NCBI RefSeq assembly: GCF_024868665.1
Contig: NC_079912.1
Location: 18,497,773-18,561,772, forward strand
From: Triplophysa rosa
Taxonomy: Eukaryota; Chordata; Actinopteri; Cypriniformes; Nemacheilidae
Reading direction: 5' to 3'
DNA: 64,000 nucleotides
The notes beneath the pieces were generated by a model, which searched no databases, was not told where the DNA came from, and saw nothing but the letters and a program-made list of their open reading frames with translations. Below, in pieces: positions 1-13,026 of the stretch. Made by a program: the position numbers and the translations under genes. Each line of letters opens with the position of its first letter. The stretch's first letter is position 1.

Positions 1-220
1 AATATATCCACTTTAATTTAGCATCAGATAGGGTATCTAGACAATGATGGGTTCAGGCAATGGCGTCTGTTGATTTGTATGTTTAATGCCAAGCATATCT
101 CTTCCGCAGATACACTGCTTGTGTCATGCTTCAAACAGCTGCAGGCTAGCAAGTCAAATGAGAGAGGAAAAAAGGTATTTCCTCTGTAGAGATACACTGC
201 TACTGTCGCTCTGCCCTGAT
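1..220. other. Unique non-coding sequence at window edge
   Basis: No gene or repeat is recognised here. The open frame that crosses it on the minus strand runs into the CT repeat next to it and shows no domain. Confidence 0.5.
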
Positions 221-246
221 CTCTCTCTCTCTCTCTCTGTCTGTCT
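221..246. repeat. (CT)n microsatellite
   Basis: About ten CT units followed by GTCTGTC variants. It is a simple repeat with no coding meaning. Confidence 0.9.
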
Positions 247-1936
247 CCCGCGAGTTTAATGTGTTGGCTCACATCACACAAATGCGCTGTGTATGCCATA
301 ACTCTGCCTGGGCCTCTGGATCTCGCGCCCCACGCCAGGAAATTAGCTGTGGCATTTCCAAGAAAAATTCCTTCTAATAAAACGACTCAAGTAAATAAAT
401 AAACAAATCAGTGAAATATTTATGCAGCACGCTATGTTTAAAAAGCGTGCCAGCCGGGGAGGAGCTGATCCACGGCTATTTGCCTTATCTGGAGTATCTG
501 GACCGATCTCCGGAGGATATTAACCAAAATACCCAAGATGTTTCAACATGCGATGTAGATATTTGCAGAGGAAGTATATGAAGAGTTTGGCTCCAAAATG
601 AGAAAACTCCCTTTTTTATTATGTTGTCATGTTTTTATTGTGTTTTTATTGTGTTAGTTAGCTGTATTGTTTTTAGTTATTGTGGCTTAAATCAAAACAA
701 ACCAACTGCAGTTTGATTGATATTAATTGGAATCCCCAATAAAAAAAACATGATTTTTGAAGATTTAAAAACGGAGTTGTCTCATTTCAGAAGCAAACTC
801 TTCATATATACATTATATTTCATAAATGAAATGAACCCTGCTGGTAGCAGATGACAAGCACACACACGGGCCAACTTGACACATTTGCTCTGGTTGGCGA
901 CGGTGGCTTTGGCTGTGTGAATGCGTGTGCTAGCGGCCCTGTCGACGGGTGAAAACTAAAGCAGTGAGTGTGTTTAAGCTATAGATGAAGGTGTGATTCA
1001 GTGTGATGGGTGCAGCAACATGTAACCCAGCGGGAACCGTTGCTAGAACCAAACACAATCGCATAAATGAAAACAGCATATTCGGCATAAACATCTCTAT
1101 CCACACTGCCATATTCTACTATTCCAAGCCATCAAATTGATATGCATTAAAATAAGGCCGAGTGCTTCTCTGCCCGTCTGTTTTGATTGCCATATTTATT
1201 TGCTGAATTATTTTGGTTACGGCGAACGCCTGGCAGGGAAACCAAGAATAATGGTCGTGAGCACAGGGCTCGCGCGAGGACAAAGTGGCCATGGTAATGT
1301 TATGGCGTTCCTATGTATAGAATTGCAAGCATTAAGCCGCTCATGACAGGATTGTGACGTTCACAGTCTGGCTTTGGAATAAAATGAAAGCTTACGGTCA
1401 TCAAACTTCTCAATTTGGTTTCATCTTCAAATCTTCAGAATTCCACTTTCGAACAAACACCAAATGCAGCCAAACATGTATTTTTGAGGTTGACTATTGC
1501 TTACATACTCCGTCAATGAAGTGGTGTTTTTCAAGTGAAGAGGATGTCGTTGACCTAAAGGGTTCAAACTAAATGAAACTAATATGGATCCTATGGATCT
1601 TAGGGGGCGAGTGCTGGTAAGACATAGGAAAACAGTGGGGATTGAGACACTTGGTGATCTCTCTCTCTCTTCCTGTCTTTCTCGATCTCTCGTTCTTCTC
1701 TCATCCCTCGGCTCTGCCATGTCAAGGCCCATGCGGAACGGTCAGAATCTCTCTATCTTTAATTCCCTGCATCGGATGTAGAAGTGAGCGAGCATGAAGA
1801 GATCAGAGATGGGGAGCGCGAGAGAGAGGGCTAATGAAGGGTGGACTGACACTGAACCTTAAGGCCATGATCTCAGCATGGAGCACACGCCGAAGAAGCA
1901 CAGGGTCACTACTGATATACTGAATCAGCTTGCCCC
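247..1936. other. Non-genic stretch
   Basis: Unique sequence of mixed composition. Short open frames occur on both strands, none longer than about 100 codons and none with a recognisable domain. A short imperfect CT run lies near 1658-1690. No exon-like pattern stands out. Confidence 0.5.
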
Positions 1937-2249
1937 TTAAAGGAACAGCTCACCCAAAAATGTCAATTCCCAAGGTGCTCCAAATCTGTATAAATGTCTT
2001 TGTTCTGTTGAACACAGAGATATTTGGAAGAATGCTTGTAACCAAACAGTTCTTGGCCACCATTGACTACCATAGAGGAAGAATTGCTTTATAAATTTCT
2101 TTGTTCTGTTCAGATATTTTGAAGAAAGTAGGAAAGCAAACAGCTCTGGAGCAATTGTAATTTGTATACATTTATATTTGGATTTGGAACAACTCGAGGG
2201 TGAGTAAATGAGAACAGAATTTGTATTTTTGGGTGAACTGTCCCTTTAA
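1937..2249 (+). mobile_element. Fold-back MITE, family A, copy 1
   Basis: The left end reads TTAAAGGAACAGCTCACCC and the right end GGGTGAACTGTCCCTTTAA, so the termini are inverted repeats. Inside are family hallmarks shared with the other copies here: 'TTTGTTCTGTTGAACACA', 'AGATATTTGGAAGAATG', 'GTAACCAAACAG' and 'CATTGACTACCATAG'. It has no coding capacity. The family resembles short fold-back MITEs known to be abundant in cyprinid genomes (Angel-like elements); that name is from memory and is not verified. Confidence 0.8.
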
Positions 2250-5200
2250 GGCAAACATTTAAACGGATGATGAATGATTTACAATATCATCATTTTTGTA
2301 AAATAACATCATGGTTTTCAATATCATATAGTTATTGTGTATTTACACACCTAGTTTTCTTTCAGTTGAAGTAAACAAAATTAAGATTTAGTTCATTTTT
2401 AAAGAACAAAATACAAACTCTGTTTAGCAGATTTTATTGATTTATTGAAATGTTAAAAATGAGCCAATGAGCCTATAGCAAAGAATACAAGTATTAAAAA
2501 GCTATAATGCAATATCAATTTGACTTAAAACGGACTTTGTTCATCATTAATACTACCACAGTCTTTACTCACCCGCAAACATTCCATTTTCTCTCTCTGT
2601 TCCTTCCCAAGGATCAATTAATAATGCCTAGGGGAGGTCGTATGCGGTTTATTTCACTGTATTTTGTCCTCATTGATGATTTCGGTTGCCCGTTCATTAA
2701 TAATTTTGACTGAGGTGATTCTTCAAGGCAATCAATACTTTGATCATACCTGATTTTCAGACTTGCCTTCAAACATAGTGCTGAGGGAAAGGTCATCCCT
2801 CCACACCCCAACCTCATCCCAGTCAACAACATCCAGCGCCCAATGGAAGAGCCAAGGCAGCTTAACCATGTTAGAAAACACAGCTGGAAAACATGTTTTG
2901 AACGTAACATTTCACATTTCTAATCCCCAGGAATGCATATCAGCCATTTCAAGCATGCACTCTATAAAACATTACCAAAAGGGAACCATTAGCATTTCAT
3001 TAGCATTAATGAAAAGACAAAATGCTTAGGCTGCTATTAGCTTACTTAAAGCATGATGACACATCCGGCCGTAATCCAAGATCTTTCCCAGACTATAATT
3101 GATTGGGTTGTAACTGAGAAGTTGTTTGTGCCACAGAGAGCAATATTTACCCAAACGTTGACATCAACTCTTTGCGGTGCTGTAAGAGATGAGCCATGTC
3201 AATTACCAAGAACGAAATTGAGAAGATGAGACGATAATTCCCTTTTAGCATCAGACAGTAATGTGGACGTTAATGCACAGCGTTCCTAAGTCATCACACA
3301 TATTTATAAATTCTGCAGTCAAGAAAATGTATTAGGAATCCGTTTTTCTAAATGGCTGTTTTTATTAAGGCAGTCCAAATGAGCTGTTTGCTTGAGATAT
3401 CAAGTGGACAGTCGCCATCCTCCATCGAGCCGTTTTCCACTGGCCTGACCTCAACTAACATTCCAGAAAAACTATGGCACGGTAATGCTTCCAGTTTCAT
3501 AGCACCGTAAATGAAATAAACAGAGGTCCGATCCTTTTCGTACATCTACATTTCAGAGGCACCTCAGGAAGAGCATCAAAATGATCCATAGCCATGCGCC
3601 GGAGGAGTCCATCTGTGGAAAACATGGCCATGTGGAATTTTCCTCGCATAGATTACGAGGTAACAGCCCTGATAATCATTACGGGATGCATGTACACATA
3701 TTTAGCGGCGGTAGGGACGTGGGGAGGGTGGATGATGTGTTTGGCCTTTAAACCTTTCGGCTGTCTTCGGTAAAATTTAATGTTCAAGACGCGCAGACAG
3801 CCTCGCTTGATCACTGTTTGGAAACCACTCACGAATCCTGTTTCCTTATAGTGGTGACCCTGGAGAACTTGTATAGTCCGGTCAGTCTGCGAGCAGCTCC
3901 CGAAATCCGTCTGCTCGCGGCACAAATTACAGATCAGAAATAAATAAGAACATGGACACGTATCTATTATGTCCTAAAGCAAACATGAGTTTGATATATA
4001 GTGAACTGTTCATGAATAGTACAGATGAGACACTTAAGGCAAGACAATAGCATAATAGATTGTGGCAAGAGTCGAATCAATAGACCTTATAAACGGAACG
4101 AGACTCCCACAAGATATTTTAACGGAGCCATCGAGGAGGTGGGAAACAAATGAGTCTGTAACCGAGGAGGCCACGGACCGGTGCCATTATTAAGGACCCA
4201 GCGGAACGAGAGAGAAAGGCAGAACAAGAAAGAGACGTGAGCCGTCATAGCCAAGAAGTTCTCACATGACGTCTCCCTCCTACGTGTGGCTGCAGATACG
4301 AGGAGTTGCATGTTTATAGATTTCTTTTATCTTCTCGCTCCTCCTATAATCTCCCCCAGGATATCAGAGGGGAGCATCATCTCTACCAGCAACACGGCAC
4401 CCAAATCCTGCAAGACAGCCTGGGCTTTGTAGGTGGCTCTCGCCTTCATCCGTGGCCTTTGTCACATACACACACCCGCCCTTTCGCTGAGCCCCCTACA
4501 CGGCCGAGCCGCGGGCCCCGGCTCCTGGCTTTCAGGTTTCTCCCTGAAGTTAGCTTCGGCTTCTTGATCCGGCCCCATGTTCTTCACAGGCCCCGACATT
4601 TGCCGGGGCCTATTATCCTGGCAGGGGCTTTATCATATTCTCCCATCGCAAGCTGCAGGAGATGGCAGGAGATGGAAGTGCTTTAGACTCCCCCCGTGGT
4701 CTTTGCCTGTGACACCCTTCCCTCCCCCCTACTAAGGCGCTCCCCGCTGGCCTCTCTCTGGATCTCTCCAGACGCTTGAATCGCACCCTCTTCTCTCATC
4801 CTTGACCCTCCGGATCTCGCGCTCCGCAATCTGCAGAGGCTAGCCCTACAAAGACGGGCCCATGATTAGGCTGTCGGGATTTATTAAGTTAAGAAGTAGG
4901 AAAGTTTCTCCGAGTGACCCTTGAACTCTCGTGAACGGTACCTAACCAAGCGCCGCCCTTCTGCGGCGGGAGCGCTTGCAACGACTGGCCCTGACCCAGA
5001 GCTGCACACACCCAACGCTAATGAATTTGCCTCAATTCATCAAAACAAGGCAGATTTAATCAAACTGACATGAGGGACAAGCCTGTCTGTGATGAAGACC
5101 CTCTTTCATTACTTCACAGTTTGTGTAACACGCTCGCGGCTCAAGCAAATGAAACAGGCAATGACGCACGGTGAGAAAAAAATGAATAAAATAAAAGACA

Positions 5201-5565
5201 GCAATCGTTGAGAAAGCTTCCCAAGCCTAATGATTTAAACCAGACTTTTTGGAAAGAAGTATACCGCTACGCTATAAGCTACTAACAAAAATAAGCTACC
5301 TGTACATTAAAGCTACTTTTCATATTTTCTAAGAACATTTTGATAACATTAAGTTATGAAAACATTCTTTGTGTTTTTAAACGTTTCACTAAAAATGTAA
5401 GAATAACGTTTTTATACGATGCTTTGAGAGCATTTAGCAATGAAAATGTATATTTTACTGTTACGACAAGAACGTTTTTTGAGAACATCATGCAAAGTTG
5501 TATGAACATTTCCTGGATTTTGGGTACAACATGTTTCTAAACATATAACCATCACACGATAGTAT
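2250..5565. other. Non-genic stretch with a GC-rich block
   Basis: Unique sequence with no recognisable gene. About 4470-4870 is clearly richer in GC than its surroundings and contains a short hairpin at 4589-4610 (GGCCCCG, eight-base loop, CGGGGCC). An open frame of 126 codons at 4306-4686 (+) crosses this block. It is rich in Arg, Pro and Leu, as expected of GC-rich non-coding DNA, and shows no domain. Confidence 0.45.
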
Positions 5566-5788
5566 TTATAAACCATTTGGCAAAATGTAAACAAAACTGG
5601 TCCAGAAGCACTTCCTGTTTTGGGTTTTTAACACAAGCAAAATACGAACAAAAAACAAAACATTTAGAACTGATTAAAATGTTCAACTTACACTTGAAAG
5701 AGTGACTTATATATGTTAAATAAAAATAAAATGAAAACAGGAAGTGCTTCTAGGCTAGCGCTGTTTACATCGTGCAAAATGGTGTATA
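5566..5788. repeat. Imperfect inverted repeat, possible MITE
   Basis: The left arm (about 5571-5622) contains ACCATTTGGCAAAATG, GTAAACA and AGAAGCACTTCCTGTTTT. The right arm (about 5734-5785) contains the complements of AGAAGCACTTCCTGTTTT, GTAAACA and CACCATTTTGCA in reverse order. The 18-base block is exact in both arms. The loop is AT-rich and non-coding. A non-autonomous DNA transposon is the simplest reading, but I could not find a target-site duplication. Confidence 0.6.
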
Positions 5789-6896
5789 GGTAAACCGGAG
5801 CTACATTTCTCTCAGGTACACAGCAATTTAACAGACATTCACTAAATACAATTAAAAAATAAATAAAGCACTACACTAAATATTTTGCAATAATGAACAC
5901 CTGAATGCCAATGTTACATGACAGAGAAAAGCCACTGCGAAAACACCTGAACCAACACTGTAGAAAGACACACTACTGGCCTTCATCCAGTGTGGACATT
6001 TTGAAATATTCTGGACACAATGCTCTTCATACTGCAAAGCAAAGCAAATCTTTACCTTTAATGACAGCGAGCTGCGCTGTGCTAAATCCAATGCATTTGG
6101 TATTGATTTTTCCTACCGTCTGTATTCCTCATATCTTCAGTGTTCATTATGTCACGTTAGACATTAGCCAATCCCCTCATCTTCGCCTCTTCCCCGAGAG
6201 GGTCTTAGCGAGCCCCCACCCCTCTAGGAGAGATGTGATATCAGGGGATAGCTCAGACACCTGCCGCACGGACTGTGTGATCTCTGCCCTTCATTTCAAA
6301 CTAGGGATGCAATTTAGTGCCAATTAGTGCCAGATGTTTGGACACTAATCACGGCAAGAGAAAATATACATTTATTTATCTCACGATACACATAGACACA
6401 TTCACGAGCGGCATGAGGGAGGAGGCGGGTGAGATTGAGCATACACATACACTGAGAGTCAGTTCAGCCTTACACCGTGTCTACACCGGACAAAGACAAT
6501 AAAACGCATTAGAACCCATTATCATTTTTTATTTTGTCCACACTGGATACAATCCCATTAGAACAAGCGTGTGTAGACACGTGTTAAGTCAACTTATTTA
6601 CTAAAACGCAAGACTAAATACATCAACCAAGAACTCATATAACAATGTACACACATTAAAAACTCTCTAAAGACAGCAAGCAACCAGCTTTTATGTCCAA
6701 TAAATACATACAGAATATCTGCTATTTAACAGATCCCTAACATTTAAAAATCTATGAAATTTAGTAAAATATAGGTTTGATTATAAATCTGGGCTCAGAT
6801 AAGGATTGAAGGATGACAGGTCAGCTTCTAAGCTTCTTATGAATGGCAAAAAAAGCACTTGTGCTAGGAAAGATCAGGTGCAGATGACCTCACATG
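5789..6896. other. Non-genic stretch
   Basis: Unique AT-rich sequence. A 140-codon open frame at 5905-6327 (+) has no recognisable domain and no splice context, and I treat it as chance. Confidence 0.45.
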
Positions 6897-8074
6897 CAGG
6901 GCTCAGCGCTCTTAACGCTTGTCCGGGACAAGTGAATGTTTTGTATGGGCAAGTGAGAGAGAATTTTACTTGCCCGACCGGACAAGTAACTTGAAAAAAG
7001 AATAGTTCGACATATATGTAGAATAATAAGAATACGTGCATTAGACAGAGCTGCGTGTTTGTCGTGGTTATGCTTGTTTGTGTGTGACAATATCAATGGC
7101 GCACCGCACTGAAACCACGCGGACGCGGAATCCTGTTATTTAAATGTCATCTGACTGTTCTGCGTGTCTGAGTGAATTATGTGCACCGTTTAACATACAA
7201 CACGAGTGATGGTCGAGGATTTATCTGCGTCTGCTCTGTATGAGGACATGAACTTCATCTCCAGAGTTGCTCTGAGAGTTTATTTTACGAGCGTTTTAGT
7301 GTTTGAGTGAAGCTATGTGCAAACAAGCGTCTTACCGAAGACCCGTCAAAATAAAAGTCCCGTTAACTTGAACATTCAGACAAAAAAATATTGTAGTGAA
7401 CTATAGTATTTGCTATTGAAAATTGAAGTGCCCTTGTAGTAAATTGATAAACACTGTATACTATAGTAAAGTTCAAAAACAATATAGTAAGAATTTTACT
7501 GCAGTTTACTATAGTAAATACTATAGTATACTACAGTAATTTATGTGGACAAATATACCACTATTGTATAGTAAAAAAGGAAAAACACAGAACTTAGAAA
7601 TATTAAAACAAATATAGGTAATCAAAAAATGATATGGCCCTAATTTATCCATCTGTATGTAACATTAATGTCTTTTGTCAGTCATCTGCCTATTCATGTT
7701 GAACTACACATGTACATTTCTGCCTGTGCTACCAAACCCTAAACCTCTCTAGCACCAGTGCTATGTGCAAAAAAGTTCATTTACAGCCTTAACACTAATA
7801 ATAATTACTTCTTGCTTTTGTTTTATAGCAGTCACGGAGAGTAACGGCCTATAGCCAAATTCAGGCGGCCAAAGCAGACACTAGTTAAAATGCTTAAAAG
7901 CAAACTTGACCAATCTAAATCCAAAACAATTATATTGATTATATTATATCATAATTCAAATGAAATACCATTTTTTTTTATCTTTGGACAAGTAATTTTT
8001 GTAGTCGGACAAGTGAATGACAAATTTACTTGTCCAAAGGACAACCACATGACAATGCTTAATGTCAAGCCCTG
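6897..8074. mobile_element. hAT-like non-autonomous element with CAGGGCT ends
   Basis: The left end starts CAGGGCTC and soon reads GCTTGTCCGGGACAAGTGA. The right end, on the opposite strand, starts CAGGGCTTGACATTAAGC and carries the same alternation of CTTGTCC and GGACAAGT. These subterminal repeats recur at about 6917-6990 and 7985-8045. The interior is non-coding and includes a stretch (about 7400-7570) rich in ACTATAGTAAA-like palindromes. CAGGG-type ends fit hAT elements. No matching 8 bp target duplication is visible, so superfamily and exact ends are inference. Confidence 0.5.
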
Positions 8075-8413
8075 CATATACTACAAATGAAGAAGAAAGC
8101 TCTTTCTCTCAGTAAGTCGGCCTCATTTTACGTTTATGTTTGCTTAATCCATCGTGATGGAAAGAAAATTAGCATAGAAACTAGTAATGGTTATAACAAT
8201 ACAAATGGATTGAATGTGAACTCCCCACTTAAAGCCCATATCACCCAAAAGGGAGGACATCCATTTTCCTCCCGATTAGACCACAGAACTGGCATTTAAA
8301 ATGTCTTTAAGAAAAAATATGCAGGCTGAGAAGAAGAACAGCAAAGAAAGACAGAAGCAAATGTTATTGTTTAGCTACACAGGTTTCTCTTTCGTTACTC
8401 AGTTATGTGTTAC

Positions 8414-8662
8414 TTAAAGGGACAGTTCACCCACTCATTCATTCACTCTCATGTCATTCCAAAACTGTTTGACTTTCTTTCTTCAGCAAAACACAAAATA
8501 AGATATTTTGAAGAACGTTGGTGAACCAACACATTGGGGGAAATCATTGCCTTACATTGTATGGACACAAAACCACTGAGACACTTCTCAAAATATCTTC
8601 TTTTGTGAAGAAAGCTTTATATACAGGTTTTGACTGACATGAGAGAGAATAAATGATAAATA
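8414..8662 (+). mobile_element. Fold-back MITE, family A, copy 2 (3' truncated)
   Basis: It begins TTAAAGGGACAGTTCACCC and carries 'CATGTCATTCCAAAACTG', 'TTCTTCAGCAAAACACAAAA' and a 'TGTATGGACACAAAACCACTG' block like the other copies. The right terminal repeat is missing; similarity fades after the GATAAATAAATAG region. Confidence 0.7.
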
Positions 8663-8753
8663 AATAGGATCTCTTCCTGAACCCCATCATACACGCAGAG
8701 ATTACTAGGAAAACTGAGGAAAAACCTCAAGGAAGCAAAAGACCTAAGCCTGA

Positions 8754-9061
8754 TGGGATAGTTCACCCCTAAATGTTGTCATCATTAAACCAGTATGACT
8801 TTCTTTCTTCTGCGAAACACAAAAGAAGATATTTTGAAGAATGTTAGTAAACAAAAACCGTCGGTCCCCATTCACTTCTATCGTATGGACACAAAACCAA
8901 TGCAAGTCAATGGGGACCGACGTTTTTTGTTACCAACATTCTTTAAATAGTATATATCTTCTTTCATATTCTGCATGAAAAAAATCATACAGGTTTGAAA
9001 TTACACGAGGGTGAGTTAATGACGACAGAATTTTCTTTTTAGGGCCAACTATCCCTTTAAA
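8754..9061 (+). mobile_element. Fold-back MITE, family A, copy 3
   Basis: Starts GGGATAGTTCACCC and ends CCAACTATCCCTTTAA. The internal palindrome is strong: GTCGGTCCCCATT and AATGGGGACCGAC face each other across the 'ATGGACACAAAACCAATGCA' core, so the copy can fold on itself. It lies about 90 bp after copy 2 and is non-coding. Confidence 0.8.
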
Positions 9062-10494
9062 GTCTCTTTTGCTCATTTCATGTACAGAACAAAACATTGC
9101 AATACTACGAGGCACAAGATAACGAAGATAGAGAGACATCAGCAGAAATATAGTGAAAAATAAGAAAGAGGACAAACGCCAACAGGAGAGAGAGAACCTA
9201 AAGTCCATCGAGTTCGCACAGATATTTAAAAACCCGAACTGGCGGCGAACAATTTCAGCAGCGCTGGCGGCTGCCGTCCACACTGCGGAGAGATTGATGT
9301 GCTCAATCGTGAGATTTATCCCGTAATGTTTACAATAAGATTCCAGCGCTAAGGCCCAGTCAGCTGCACCAGGCTGCCCAGAAAAAGGCAGAACGGCCTG
9401 CCAGGGTAATTTGTCCTGATGTAGTAAATAACAGGGTATAATGAAAATACCCCTGATGTATTCGGGAGCCCTGATTGATGCGGGATGAAAGGGGACCGTG
9501 GAGGTGAACTCCCTATCTGCACATTTACATACTCAGACCCTCTGCAAACCCTCTGACAGCTGCTGCCAGGGCTCCACACAATTTTAAAGCAGTTATGAAT
9601 TACCGCTGACCCACTCCCGCCCCCACTCACTACTGCAGGAGACGCAGGCTTATTGAAAGTCATCAGTCTGTGGCAGTCATTCTTTTTAGCATGATGTGCT
9701 AGGCTGAGGGGGGATTGCTTTCAATCACAAGCAAAAAAAAATGGAGGTGGGGGTGGATGCGGGTTACAACAACAAGAAAACCCTTCTAGCACGCTAGCAT
9801 GATATTCGCCAAAACGAGAAAAAGCCTTGGGAGCAAGCACACAATGCTCCTACTTTCTATCTATTATTTTTTGTCGGAAATGGAATATTTGAAAAGAATA
9901 TTCGCTTGCTCACGTTGAATATATCCGTCTGTTTTCAGGCTGACTTCTGCTTTACGGTCGCTGCCGTCACTCCTTCGATATCGATTAATAAGCTACATCC
10001 AAACCAAAGCACTGAAATGTTCAAACATACAATTTTGATTATATTCACTTGACAAGGCGTCGAGTTCCATTCTTCGCAAATGCACGTCTCTTGCAATTAC
10101 GTTTAATTGCGCATATTTGCCTTACTAAAAGAAATCCAGGATAAAATATCAAAGGCCGCATCTGAGATGAAAGGCGTTCCGCTCACCCGCGAGCAAAAAG
10201 GCACGCATTTACGCTTCCGCAATAACGCGGGCGAAAAAATTAAGGCGAGGAATATTTGCTGATTTTTTTTCAATCAACATCACGGTTTGACACTGCCTGA
10301 AAATGTATGTAAAGTTCTGAGACTCTCTAATCAGGTCTATTCATTACAGTGGTGGCTTTTAGAAGCTCTGATAAGGCTTTTTATTAACCACAGTGATGAG
10401 GCAATACCAGAAGAGAAGAAGACGACGACAATGAAAGGTTACGGTGATGAAAGCTAAATGCACCTCACTCAATGTATCTCCTCAATAATTAACT

Positions 10495-10524
10495 GGGGGG
10501 CGGGGGGCGCAGGGGGAAGGGGGG
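10495..10524 (+). other. G-quadruplex motif
   Basis: Four G runs of 6, 6, 5 and 6 bases are separated by loops of 1, 4 and 2 bases on the plus strand. This satisfies the usual G3+ N1-7 quadruplex pattern with long tracts. Its function here is unknown, and no transcript or promoter could be placed next to it. Confidence 0.7.
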
Positions 10525-12992
10525 TTCACTTTTGCCCTATTTAGAGCTTTGAAATGCATATCTAACATGGGCCTGTTTCCATTTCTGACAAAATCATTTC
10601 ATTCTGCTGCACTTAATATCTTTATACCTGTTCCGGACAGTGAGGCGCAAACGACTAACAGCACATTGGAAGTTTGGCATTCAACATCTGTCGATACACA
10701 GAAAATAAACAAAAATAGGATTTTGGAAAAAACGATTATGAAATATTTAAGTGTTTTGGATGCAGAATAAATAACCTGTGGTGATGGGAAGAGCCCCAAG
10801 CCCTCCCTGCAACCCTGCAGAGAATAAGCAGTTTCGGAACATAGATTGATGGAGATCAAACAAGAAAGTTTAAGACATCGACCATGTTAGTATACACCTT
10901 TGAACAAGAGGACAAGAAGCACACATTAATACAAAAACAGTCGACTTTGGTACAATCATTTAGCATCATGCTGACATTACATCTTGCGCACCAAACCTGT
11001 GGAGCTGTTGTGCATGCTGGTGTCATTAAAGGGGGGGGGGGAAGGCTACCAAATGTAATATTATATATTTTCACATTTAAAATATATGAAAATAACATTT
11101 AATATTTTATCAACTATTTAATCAAATATAGCCGAATACTACGAACTTAAATCCTTTTTTACTATTTGAATTGTTATGCTGACAAAATACTTCATAGAGA
11201 AAAACGTAAAACTGATGCATTTTGATTATTGTCTGAGACTTCTTGTCCTGTATGTTGAATCACTAAAACATTGTCACAAGGTAATATACCGTATATTTGC
11301 ATCATCCACTGATCAACAACAAATCTGTTGATGACCTCATGCAACATTTATCAAGTCAATATAAATAATGTTTTAAACATATTGCACACTGTGAATAAAA
11401 ACATCTATAGAGAGAAACAATGCTTGTGAAGTGACGTTCTTCATGTTTAATGCAAATAAACGTATTCTGGACTTTAACGTTAAGACTTGGCGACACAGAC
11501 CAATAATGATGTCTATTGAATTTCAACAGACATCAGTTTTATCGGTTGTAAAGAACTACACGGATCAGCTTAAAAACCCAAAAGCCACCCGGAGCTGAGC
11601 ATGAGAAATAATGGTAAATATTATTTGCTGCCGTTCCGTAATATTTGACGTTATCAGATATCTGTCGTGCCAGAGCACAGCACAGGCTGGACGCAGAGAT
11701 TGAAAATGGAGAATGACACCGCAGGAGGAAGTCGGCATCTGCAGTCCGCATGCTTCTCGAGGTTCAGTCTAAGACAATCATGTAATGTATCATTCATATT
11801 GCTGCAATGCTGCTGCTGCAGCCCTCATTTTCTCAGTTGCGCCCGTCCGCGAATGAGAATCCAGCAAACGCTCCCCATCGTCATGTTCCCCCCATCATTC
11901 AACCCGCAGAGCTCTCGTTCAATCTGTCACCCGGAGAAACGCGCACATACACGCACGCATTAACTGCGACGGATTTGCGCAAAAACAATGCTTGAAGAGG
12001 GTTTTCACTATGAATGTAAATAGATATTAATGGACAAGCACTCTAAGAGCACTCTGGGAAAAAAGCACGCTAGACTAACCTTGAAAACACAACGTGTGAT
12101 CGCTCTCAACAACGTCGCAGTTTATCTTTTAATTCCAAAAGTCATTTTCAGCGCATATAAAAAACATAATGAAGAAAAACAGGAATGCTGATTTATTTGA
12201 CCTCTCTTTCGGCCGGGGAATGGAGCGTCCAATCTTGCGTCTTTTTTTCTCCATTTAAATGGCCAAAAGGATCCTTCATTTTCAAACCTAATCAGAGAAG
12301 ACCATTAAAGGTATGCGCGAGATATTTCTCCAGCTACGCCTGATTATCATTTTGAATGACGGAGTTGTTTGGCGCCGTCCCAAGGGGCAGGAGTCGTTCT
12401 TCAAGGTGACGCACCTCGCTAGAGAAATACACTGGCAAATTGCAATTGAAAGAAGTCAAATATACACGGCCATTCGGGATGGAAGAGGCCCATGTATATT
12501 CACGACCGCCCAGATGGACTATCCCCTTTATCTGGGGAGGCTAAACACGGACACGGCTGGCTGCATTTCTGTTTGCCGCTTTAATAAGACGGGGAAATTA
12601 TCGATAGCAAAAGTACATAACGGGAGTGAGAGATAAATGAACTCTGAATAACACAGCCCTCCCTAAGTGGTCTGAACGAAAGGCCAAACTCACATGCAAA
12701 ATTAACAAGTCGGAGGAAATCTCATTTTGGAGGGTGAATCGGATAGATGTTCCAAACTTCGACGGGGGTTCAGGGTTAGGGGCGAGAACTTCTGACAACA
12801 ACCTGAATGAGGAAATCCTATTTCGGTCTTCGCACGAGCTCCGCCTGAGAGAAATTGGCAAACCATACTATAATCACCTTATCCATCATGGTAATCCTAC
12901 ATACACAAGAGGCTTTGGGCTGGAAGATTCCTCTCCTCCTGTTTTATGAGAAACATGAAGTCATTCTCTTTGTAGCTCAGGTATTCACTACA

Positions 12993-13026
12993 CCTCTCTC
13001 TATCTCTCTCTCTCTCTCTCTGTGTG
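12993..13026. repeat. (TC)n microsatellite
   Basis: A CT/TC dinucleotide run with one TATC interruption, ending in GTGTG. Confidence 0.9.

Noticed and set aside
4306..4686. 126-codon open frame on the plus strand
   Set aside because: Low-stop GC-rich block with Pro/Arg-rich composition and no recognisable domain.
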